A stretch of 64,000 nucleotides of DNA, from positions 1 through 64,000 of the forward strand of contig NZ_JAUSTU010000004.1 of assembly GCF_030813005.1 (NCBI RefSeq). The letters run 5' to 3'. Position 1 is the stretch's first letter; every line of letters begins with the position of its first letter. Positions 25,257 to 32,545 of the stretch are shown here, piece after piece. The notes below the pieces were generated by a model. The model was not told the origin of the DNA and searched no databases. It worked only from the letters and a program-made list of their open reading frames with translations. The translations under genes were made by a program, and so were the position numbers. The stretch is from Robertmurraya andreesenii (lineage in GTDB: Bacteria > Bacillota > Bacilli > Bacillales > Cytobacillaceae).

Positions 25257-25301
25257 AACTACTCATAAATAGGCGAGCATTCAGCGTACTTATGAGTAGT
25301 T
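25257..25301. promoter_or_regulatory. Long inverted repeat in the leader of the permease gene
   Basis: AACTACTCATAA and TTATGAGTAGTT are perfect 12-base arms separated by 21 bases. It lies between the dihydropyrimidinase stop and the permease start. No T-run follows on the minus strand, so it looks more like an mRNA structure or protein-binding site than a terminator. Confidence 0.6.
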
Positions 25302-25317
25302 TTAGTTATGAGGAAAT

Positions 25318-26736
25318 TTACAGCGATAGAGAATTTATTTCTTTATTTTCCTTCATTTCTCCATATTTTGCCCGCTTCAAATACTCTCCTGCTCCAAGCT
25401 TTCCAACAAACTTTTTCTCTTGGATGACCCATTCCCCTCTCGAAAGAACGGAAACAGGCTCGCCTGTCACCTTCATCCCTTCGAATGCGCTATAATCGAC
25501 CGCCATATGATGGGTTTCAGCAGAAATGGTTCTTTCGACATTCGGATCAAAAATGACAATGTCCGCATCCCCGCCAACAGCAATCGTGCCCTTCTTCGGA
25601 TATAATCCAAATAGCTTTGCTGCCCTTGTAGAAGTTACATCCACAAATTGGTTTAAAGTTATTCGACCCTTTTTGACACCTTCAGAGAAAAGAATCGAGA
25701 AACGATCCTCAATGATTGGTCCGCCATTCGGAATCTTGGAAAAATCATTGATTCCAAGGTCCTTTTGACCTTTAAAATCAAAGGAGCATTGGTCTGAGCC
25801 AACGGTCTGTAGCTGTCCTGATTTAAGGGCATTCCATAACACATCCTGGTGCCATTTTTCCCTGAGTGGTGGTGACCAAACGTACTTTGCCCCCTCAAAA
25901 TTTGGTTTTTCAAGATAGGATTGATCAAGCACTAAATACTGCGGACAGGTTTCTCCCCAAATGTCGATGCCCTTGTTTCTTGCCTCTGCAATTTTTTCAA
26001 CAGCCTCCGCACAGGTTACATGGACGACATAGAGCTGTGAATTGGCTAGACCAGTAAAGACGGCGGCTCTTCCTGTCGCTTCTCCCTCGATCTCAGATGG
26101 TCTTGTTAAAGCATGGTATATCGGCTCCGTCTTTCCTTCCGCCAAGGCTTTCTTCACTAAGTAGTCAATAACATCTCCATTTTCCGCATGCACCATCACA
26201 AGGGCGCCAAGCTTTTTCGCTTGGACTAATGTTTGAAAAAGAGTTTCATCGTCTGCCTGGAGAACGTTTTTATAGGCCATAAATACTTTGAAGGACGTAA
26301 TGCCCTCATCGTCAATTACAGACGGAAGCTCGGTAAGAACATCATCGTTGATTTCCCCGATCATGAGATGGAAGCCATAATCAATGACCGCTTTATCCTT
26401 TGATTTCGCATGCCATTCCCCAATCGCCTTTTTCAGTGGCTCCCCTTTGTTCGTAATGCAAAAATCAATCACTGTTGTCGTACCTCCAAAGGCAGCCGCA
26501 ATCGTACCCGTTTCAAAATCATCCTTCGTTACGGTGCCGCCAAAAGGCATTTCGAGATGGGTATGCGGATCAATTCCACCTGGAAAAACGTAGTGGCCGT
26601 CTGCGTTAATTACTTCTGCATCCTGTACTTGCAAGCTTGCCCCGATCTGGCTAATCACTCCATTTTCGATCAAAATATCACCTTTATACGTATCTGTTGC
26701 CGTGACAATTGTTCCGTTCTTGATTACCTTTTTCAT
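25318..26736 (-). CDS. Dihydropyrimidinase (hydantoinase family)
   Basis: 472 aa from ATG 26736, preceded by GAGGAGGCAGCGC. Cyclic amidohydrolase: HxH at residues 58/60 (GGIDPHTHLEM), a carbamylatable Lys at 150 (ITSFKVFMAYK), VHAENGD, YVVHVTCAEA and the catalytic Asp in TVGSDQCSF. It opens dihydrouracil or dihydrothymine to N-carbamoyl-beta-amino acids in the cytoplasm. It directly follows preA in the same operon, fitting step two of the reductive pathway. Allantoinase or hydantoinase activity is a less likely alternative. Confidence 0.92.
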   Translation of the reverse strand: MKKVIKNGTIVTATDTYKGDILIENGVISQIGASLQVQDAEVINADGHYVFPGGIDPHTHLEMPFGGTVTKDDFETGTIAAAFGGTTTVIDFCITNKGEPLKKAIGEWHAKSKDKAVIDYGFHLMIGEINDDVLTELPSVIDDEGITSFKVFMAYKNVLQADDETLFQTLVQAKKLGALVMVHAENGDVIDYLVKKALAEGKTEPIYHALTRPSEIEGEATGRAAVFTGLANSQLYVVHVTCAEAVEKIAEARNKGIDIWGETCPQYLVLDQSYLEKPNFEGAKYVWSPPLREKWHQDVLWNALKSGQLQTVGSDQCSFDFKGQKDLGINDFSKIPNGGPIIEDRFSILFSEGVKKGRITLNQFVDVTSTRAAKLFGLYPKKGTIAVGGDADIVIFDPNVERTISAETHHMAVDYSAFEGMKVTGEPVSVLSRGEWVIQEKKFVGKLGAGEYLKRAKYGEMKENKEINSLSL

Positions 26737-26789
26737 GCGCTGCCTCCTCTTCATTTATGGCTATTGATTTGAAAAATCTTGATAAGAGC

Positions 26790-28076
26790 CTATTTTTTGA
26801 CTGAATCCACTCCACAAGCAATCGCTCCAACCGCTGCTTGCCGCTCATTCCATGTCATTGGCGGCAGCTCGCTTGGAATTTCCACCATGTCGATTGCTCC
26901 ATCCACTGGACATACAATAGAGCAGAGGTTACAGCCGACACAATCCTCTTCTCGTACTCTAAGGATACTACGCCCATTTTCATCCTTTAACATATCGATA
27001 CATTGATGGGACGTATCCTCACATGCAATGTGGCACTTATTGCAATTAATACAAACATCATTGTTGATCCTCGCAACGATCTTATAATTGAGATCGAGGT
27101 CGCCCCAATCAGAATATTTCGGGACCGATTTCCCAACGATGTCCATCACAGAGGCGATTCCCTTATCATCGAGATAATGATTTAATCCTTCGATCATATC
27201 CTCAACAATCCGGAAGCCGTGATGCATGGCAGCGGTACATACCTGAACACCTGTTGCTCCCATCAAGAGGAATTCAACTGCATTTTGCCAATTGGAAATC
27301 CCGCCAATTCCAGAAATTGGAATATTAATTCGTGGATTACGAGCACATTCTCCAACCATGTGAAGCGCAATCGGTTTGACCGCCGGACCACAATAACCGC
27401 CATGGGCTCCTTTTCCACCAACATGGGGGATCGTGTTCCAAGTATCAATGTCGACCCCAGCTAAGCTATTGATCGTATTAATCATGCTGATGGCATCCGC
27501 ACCACCTTGTACAGCCGCCTCAGCTGTTACGGTAATATCTGTAATATTTGGAGTAAGCTTTACGATGACTGGTGTTTGAGCAACCTCTTTGACCCAGTAT
27601 GTTTGTTTTTCGACAAGCGAAGGCACCTGCCCTGAAGCCGAGCCCATTCCTCGTTCAGCCATCCCATGCGGACAGCCGAAATTTAGCTCGAGTCCATCGA
27701 CTCCTACATCCTCAACTCTCTTAACAATTTCATGCCATTTCTCTTGCTGCGGTTCAACCATTAGGGATGCAATAATAGCGTGATTCGGGAACTTTTTCTT
27801 CGTTTCATAGATTTCCTTCAGGTTGATCTCCAAAGGTCGATCCGTGATCAACTCGATATTATTAAATCCAGCCACTTTCTGACCATTGAAGCTAACGGCC
27901 GCAAATCTAGAGGTTACATTCAAAATTGGGTCCCCCAATGTCTTCCACACTGCCCCTCCCCAGCCCGCCTCAAATGCTCGTTGCACCTGATAACCTGAGT
28001 TCGTTGGTGGTGCCGAGGCTAACCAGAAAGGATTGGGCGACTCAATCCCTGCTAAGTTAATTCGTAAATCAGCCAT
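26790..28076 (-). CDS. preA: NAD-dependent dihydropyrimidine dehydrogenase, subunit PreA
   Basis: 428 aa. An FMN-binding dihydroorotate-dehydrogenase-like barrel (NFGCPHGMAERGMGSASGQ, ISGIGGI) is followed by a C-terminal ferredoxin-like domain with two CxxCxxC clusters (CINCNKCHIAC and CVGCNLCSIVC). It reduces uracil and thymine with electrons relayed from PreT. Where mammalian DPD carries its active-site Cys, this loop seems to have Ser (GSASGQ). It lies 21 bases after preT and just before the dihydropyrimidinase gene. Confidence 0.93.
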   Translation of the reverse strand: MADLRINLAGIESPNPFWLASAPPTNSGYQVQRAFEAGWGGAVWKTLGDPILNVTSRFAAVSFNGQKVAGFNNIELITDRPLEINLKEIYETKKKFPNHAIIASLMVEPQQEKWHEIVKRVEDVGVDGLELNFGCPHGMAERGMGSASGQVPSLVEKQTYWVKEVAQTPVIVKLTPNITDITVTAEAAVQGGADAISMINTINSLAGVDIDTWNTIPHVGGKGAHGGYCGPAVKPIALHMVGECARNPRINIPISGIGGISNWQNAVEFLLMGATGVQVCTAAMHHGFRIVEDMIEGLNHYLDDKGIASVMDIVGKSVPKYSDWGDLDLNYKIVARINNDVCINCNKCHIACEDTSHQCIDMLKDENGRSILRVREEDCVGCNLCSIVCPVDGAIDMVEIPSELPPMTWNERQAAVGAIACGVDSVKK

Positions 28077-28097
28077 CTTCCTACCTCCCCTATCCGT

Positions 28098-29480
28098 CTA
28101 TTGATTTCCCGTTGCTTCTGCCATAGATTCTGAGAATTGCCTATGAATAGCGTGTGCGGTCAATTTCCCTTGCTGGGCCGCTGTAACCACCATCGCTTCC
28201 CCTTGCCCTTTCCCAAACACAACATCTCCGCAGGCAAAAACCTTCTCATTTGAAGTCTGGAATGAATTCAGATCAATCTTAACGACCCCTCCGTTATGTT
28301 CTAAGCCAAATTTCTCAATGAGACTGGTATATCTTGACTGACCAATGGCTTTGATAACGGCATCTACTTTAATAATAAACTCTGATCCCTCAATAGGAAT
28401 TGGGCTGCGGCGCCCATCCGCACCAGGCTCACCCAGCTGCATCTTGATGCATTCAATCGCAGCCACACGCCCATTTTCGTCCCCTATGATTCGTTTCGGC
28501 GCCGTTAACCATCTAAATTCTACTCCGTCCTGCTTCGCAAATTCATATTCAAAATCATAAGCAGTCATTTCCTCAATCGTACGACGGTAGAGGATTTTGA
28601 CGTTTTCAGCTCCTAGACGGACTGAGCAGGTTGCACCGTCAATTGCGGTATTGCCAGCTCCAATCACGACCACTCTTTTGCCGATTAAATCATTTAAAAT
28701 CGGCTTCGTTTTCGTATCCTTGACAAATTGAATCGCATCATAGACTCCCTCTAAGTCTTCTCCTTCCACCCCAAGCATTGGAACTTGCCCCATTCCGATG
28801 GCAAGGACGATGGAATCAAATTCTCTCATCATTTCTTCAACCGAAATATCCTCGCCGACTCGGGTATTCGTGCGAAATTCCACATCGAGGCTCTTGACCT
28901 GTTCAACCTCCCAATAGGAGATTTCTTTTGGCAATCGGAAGGAAACAATCCCATAGGTGTTTAGGCCACCTGCTTGTTCATCTGCTTCAAAAATCGTCAC
29001 ATCGTAACCAAGGATTGCAAGCTCTCTTGCCGCAGAAAGCCCGGCAGGACCACCACCGACTACCGCTACTTTTTTCCCGTTCTTCTTACCCGCTTTAAAT
29101 AGGACTTGGTTGTTTTGGATCGCCCAGTCAGTTGCGTAGCGCTGGAGATTCCCGATCATGATTGGTTTCGTAGAAGAATTTAGGACACAGGCGCCCTCAC
29201 ATAGTTCTTCAGTTGGACAGACACGGGCACAGCTAGCACCGACCGGATTTGCGGACATAATCGTTGTGGCTGAGCCCTTAAGGTTCCCGGAGGCTATTTT
29301 CTTAATAAAGGTTGGAATATCAATTCCCGTTGGACAGGCTTGAATACATGGGGCATCATAGCAGTAAAGGCAACGATTCGCTTCCTCAATCGCTTCTTGC
29401 TTTGTCAATGCAGGCTCAACTTCTTTGAAGTTCCTACTCAGATCATCAAGAGAAATCCTTGCAATGGCGGCTTTCGTCAA
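28098..29480 (-). CDS. preT: NAD(P)-dependent dihydropyrimidine dehydrogenase, subunit PreT
   Basis: About 460 aa. An N-terminal Fe-S region (CLYCYDAPCIQACPTG and CARVCPTEELCEGAC) precedes an FAD-binding motif (VVGGGPAGLSAARELA) and an NAD(P)-binding motif (VIGAGNTAIDGA). It feeds electrons to PreA, as in the N-terminal half of mammalian DPD. TTG 29480 is spaced seven bases from GGGAGGGA; TTG 29486 is the closer alternative. It is the first gene of the pyrimidine operon and carries a cre-like site upstream. Confidence 0.92.
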   Translation of the reverse strand: MTKAAIARISLDDLSRNFKEVEPALTKQEAIEEANRCLYCYDAPCIQACPTGIDIPTFIKKIASGNLKGSATTIMSANPVGASCARVCPTEELCEGACVLNSSTKPIMIGNLQRYATDWAIQNNQVLFKAGKKNGKKVAVVGGGPAGLSAARELAILGYDVTIFEADEQAGGLNTYGIVSFRLPKEISYWEVEQVKSLDVEFRTNTRVGEDISVEEMMREFDSIVLAIGMGQVPMLGVEGEDLEGVYDAIQFVKDTKTKPILNDLIGKRVVVIGAGNTAIDGATCSVRLGAENVKILYRRTIEEMTAYDFEYEFAKQDGVEFRWLTAPKRIIGDENGRVAAIECIKMQLGEPGADGRRSPIPIEGSEFIIKVDAVIKAIGQSRYTSLIEKFGLEHNGGVVKIDLNSFQTSNEKVFACGDVVFGKGQGEAMVVTAAQQGKLTAHAIHRQFSESMAEATGNQ

Positions 29481-29543
29481 AAACAATCCCTCCCTCTCAT
29501 TTCAGCATGGTATCACTACCGTATCTTATGATAGATTCCTATC

Positions 29544-29557
29544 AGAAAACGCTTACA
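29544..29557. promoter_or_regulatory. cre-like site upstream of preT
   Basis: On the minus strand TGTAAGCGTTTTCT matches the CcpA consensus TGWAANCGNTNWCA at 13 of 14 positions. It lies about 60 bases before the preT start. Nothing else is clear in the 320 bases between 29487 and 29807 apart from the terminator at 29767-29799. Confidence 0.6.
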
Positions 29558-29766
29558 CAATTGATAGTTCCTACTTTTCTATTTCCCTCCTTCATATATA
29601 TTCCAGAAAATTGCGAAACTTAAGTCTATTTTACTTACTTCCATTTTAGAATGCATTATACAGTTTGTTAAAAAGTGTACGACTTTCGTTGTTCAATGTG
29701 TAACATCGACGACTCTTTACTATTCCTTAACCATTCTTCCATTGAACTACCAACAGATCAAAAAAA

Positions 29767-29799
29767 CCAAAATCCTCGTAAAAAGAATTTTGGTTTTTC
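29767..29799 (-). terminator. Terminator after the soluble chemoreceptor gene
   Basis: AACCAAAAT and ATTTTGGTT arms, followed on the minus strand by TTTTTTT, start right after the stop codon at 29808. Confidence 0.8.
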
Positions 29800-29807
29800 G
29801 AGCTTAA

Positions 29808-30638
29808 CTATATTTTTTTCGACAACTCTTCAATTGTTTCCGCCACATCACTCAAATGTTGAATAGATTGTGAAATCTCTTCGATGGCAGTAGATTGATG
29901 CTTAGAGATTTCGACCGTCTGAGAAACCGTTTGCGCCACATTGTCCACTTTTTCCTTGATGGAGTTCAAAAGCTGGCGAATTTGGTCAACGGATTCCGCA
30001 CTCCGATCTGCAAGCTTTGTAATTTCCTTTGCGACAATACTGAACCCTCTCCCATGCTCACCTGAGCGGGCAGCCTCGATCCCTGCATTCAACCCCAAAA
30101 TACGGGAGCTTTGAGCAATGGAATTGATTAATTCTAGCATTTTCTCTGTTTGATTCATTTGATTTGTCATTTCACTATATGCATCTAGTAAATTATTCAT
30201 ATAACCTGTCAATTCATGAGAGGATGTTGACATCTCTGTTGTAGACGCAGATATCTCCTCGGAGGAGGCAGCAAGTTGTTCTGCTACCCTCACAAAACGA
30301 TCATGCTTTTCTACACTGAATACAATGGAAATACTTCCAATGACTTGACGATTTTCATCTACAATGGGTGAGATAATCGTACGAGCTGCTGTCCCATAAA
30401 GTTCCTTAGGGATATATGAGCTAAGTCTCTTATTGGTCTTCATAACCTGAAATACGGGATCTGAACTTGTAAGTTTATAGCCCGTAGAGTCCGGCATTCC
30501 TAATTCCTTAGAGAGTAAAGTAAAAATAACTTCCTCACGGTCAGAAATAGAGATCATAACCTCTTCATCAAATAACGTCTGAATGATTGGTGCAAGCTCT
30601 ATCAATTTATTTAGCGTCTCATGTATATTTCGATCCAT
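29808..30638 (-). CDS. Soluble methyl-accepting chemotaxis-type protein (YfmS-like)
   Basis: 276 aa with no membrane segment. An N-terminal sensory domain of about 110 residues is followed by a short MCP signalling domain with the hairpin-tip sequence SRILGLNAGIEAARSGEHGRGFSIVAKEI. The tip differs slightly from the canonical NLLALNAAIEAARAGE, as in soluble YfmS-type receptors of bacilli. It likely docks to CheA/CheW from the cytoplasm. Monocistronic. Confidence 0.85.
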   Translation of the reverse strand: MDRNIHETLNKLIELAPIIQTLFDEEVMISISDREEVIFTLLSKELGMPDSTGYKLTSSDPVFQVMKTNKRLSSYIPKELYGTAARTIISPIVDENRQVIGSISIVFSVEKHDRFVRVAEQLAASSEEISASTTEMSTSSHELTGYMNNLLDAYSEMTNQMNQTEKMLELINSIAQSSRILGLNAGIEAARSGEHGRGFSIVAKEITKLADRSAESVDQIRQLLNSIKEKVDNVAQTVSQTVEISKHQSTAIEEISQSIQHLSDVAETIEELSKKI

Positions 30639-30753
30639 TTCTGCCTATTTCCCCCTTCTCCTTATAGATAGTATAATACTACTTTTTTACTAAGAAAAGG
30701 TGGAAATTGTTAACTATTTCAAAAAACTCTCACAATTTCCCTAATATAAATAA

Positions 30754-30788
30754 GGAGCAAACTACCAATCAATTGGGCGGTTTGCTCC
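30754..30788. repeat. Orphan hairpin between divergent genes
   Basis: GGAGCAAAC and GTTTGCTCC form a perfect 9-bp stem. It lies upstream of both neighbouring genes, so no gene in the window ends here. It may be a leftover terminator or a regulatory structure. Confidence 0.45.
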
Positions 30789-30934
30789 CCAACGGCTTTT
30801 CTAACACTGAGATGGCAAAAAGAACTTCATGAATAAAACAGCAATCATCTTTTTGCTGAAATCTCTTCTGTTAGGGAAAACGGACTTTGTTATTATAAGA
30901 TCATATGAACTTTTTACCAAGTGGGGACTAGAAA

Positions 30935-31576
30935 ATGAAAAAAGAAAAAATCTTAGCTCTAACAAAAGAATACGTCTATAACGAACTTGCAAACGACAGA
31001 ACTGGGCATGACTGGTGGCATATCGCAAGGGTGACAAAAATGGCGAAGAACATGGCCATCGAAGAAAAGGCAGATACCTTTATTTGCGAAATGTCCGCCT
31101 TGCTGCATGATTTGGCTGATGAAAAGCTGAATGTTTCTGAGGAAGCTGGACTTACGAAAGTATCCAATTGGCTTGTTTCGGTTGAACTTGATGAGAAAAC
31201 AAAATTGGAAATTATTGAAATCATCTCTACCATATCCTTTAAAGGCGGAGGCCAACCAAAGATGAAGTCATTAGAAGGCAAGATCGTACAGGATGCTGAT
31301 CGATTAGATGCCATTGGAGCCATCGGCATTGCTAGAACCTTTGCCTATGCGGGGGCAAAGGGAGATCTCATCTACGACCCGGCGATTTTACCCCGTGATT
31401 CCATGACGAAAAAGGAATACCGAACAGGGAAATCCACAGCAATTAATCATTTTTATGAAAAATTGCTGAAGCTCAAAAATAGTATGAATACCCCTATTGC
31501 CAAAAAAATGGCTGAAGAGAGACATCAGCGATTGGAGAATTATTTGGATGCATTTTTTGAAGAATGGGATATTTAG
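30935..31576 (+). CDS. HD-domain phosphohydrolase
   Basis: 213 aa. HD motif set: GHDWWHIARV (His), ALLHDLAD (His-Asp) and QDADRLDAIGAIGIAR (Asp). Matches the YedJ-type HD hydrolases of bacilli. Metal-dependent phosphohydrolase activity on an unknown nucleotide-like substrate is expected. The start has GTGGGGACTAGAAA upstream. The next gene on the same strand is the STAS protein. Confidence 0.88.
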   Translation: MKKEKILALTKEYVYNELANDRTGHDWWHIARVTKMAKNMAIEEKADTFICEMSALLHDLADEKLNVSEEAGLTKVSNWLVSVELDEKTKLEIIEIISTISFKGGGQPKMKSLEGKIVQDADRLDAIGAIGIARTFAYAGAKGDLIYDPAILPRDSMTKKEYRTGKSTAINHFYEKLLKLKNSMNTPIAKKMAEERHQRLENYLDAFFEEWDI

Positions 31577-31671
31577 GACGAAAGGGGGATATATTTTCTT
31601 CAAAATAGGTTTAATGGATGAAAAAAAGGGGTATTTGAGTGAGGAAATTGTCTAATACGGGGGGAATAGGG

Positions 31672-32493
31672 ATGGAGCTTATGAGCTTTGAATCATTTAG
31701 GTTGAAGGAATTCATTCAGACCAGCAGCGAGGAATTTGAGAGCAGGCTCTTGACTGAGGCAGGCAACGTAAAACATAAAATAGATGAAATTCTCACGATC
31801 GGGAATATCGATTTGGTCAATAATGCCCATAAGCTAGTTGCTTTTATCATTGAAGGGAAGGAAAATGACCTTGTCCAATTTGCGAAGCAGGAAGGAATTG
31901 CCTGGGCCACTCATGCCATCCCCCTATCGTTTAAGCTGGAATGGGTGCATGCGATGCGTAGGACCCTATGGAGCTTTATCCAAGATTACCATCTTGCAAC
32001 AAATAATCAAAATTCCAAAGATTTTTTTCACCTAGAACAGCAAGTCAATAACCAGGTCGATCAATTTTTGAATACATTTTTTATTAGTTATTCTACCTAT
32101 AAGGAATCCTTGATTAACGCACATCGGGAATTAGTTGAAAAATTGTCCGTTCCGATCATTCCAATCAACCCCTTGGTATGCATTTTACCGCTTATCGGTT
32201 CGATGGATTCTACGAGAACAGCCATTCTTGAAGAAAAGGTTCTGTCCGAGATTGGAAAATTGGGTATGCAGACATTAATCATCGACCTATCAGGGATTGC
32301 TGAAATGGAGCCCGACGTCATTCACCATCTAAGAAGAATCATTGATAGCTGTATCATGATGGGCTGTCAGACAGTGATCACAGGATTACGACCTGAGGTA
32401 GTACGAAAAATAGTACATCTTGGAATCTCATTTGATCAGCAGACCAAGACATTGGGCACCTTGCAGCAAGCATTAAAGGTATACTTGAAATAA
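31672..32493 (+). CDS. RsbR-like STAS-domain protein
   Basis: About 273 aa from ATG 31672 (GGGGGGAATAGGG upstream); GTG 31639 with AAAGGGG is an alternative adding 11 residues. The N-terminal half is a helical RsbR-type sensor region. The C-terminal STAS domain contains LIIDLSGIAEMEPDVIHHLRR, with Ser at the first phosphosite position and Pro where a second Thr is usual. Likely a stressosome component or paralogue feeding the general stress response. It ends at a strong bidirectional terminator shared with cadA. Confidence 0.82.
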   Translation: MELMSFESFRLKEFIQTSSEEFESRLLTEAGNVKHKIDEILTIGNIDLVNNAHKLVAFIIEGKENDLVQFAKQEGIAWATHAIPLSFKLEWVHAMRRTLWSFIQDYHLATNNQNSKDFFHLEQQVNNQVDQFLNTFFISYSTYKESLINAHRELVEKLSVPIIPINPLVCILPLIGSMDSTRTAILEEKVLSEIGKLGMQTLIIDLSGIAEMEPDVIHHLRRIIDSCIMMGCQTVITGLRPEVVRKIVHLGISFDQQTKTLGTLQQALKVYLK

Positions 32494-32507
32494 CAATTTG
32501 AAAGGAT

Positions 32508-32540
32508 CAATGGACTGGCTTAACGACCAGTCCATTGTCT
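32508..32540. terminator. Bidirectional terminator between the STAS and ATPase genes
   Basis: CAATGGACTGG and CCAGTCCATTG form a perfect 11-bp stem around an 8-base loop, with a T-rich flank, between converging genes. Confidence 0.85.
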
Positions 32541-32545
32541 TTCTA

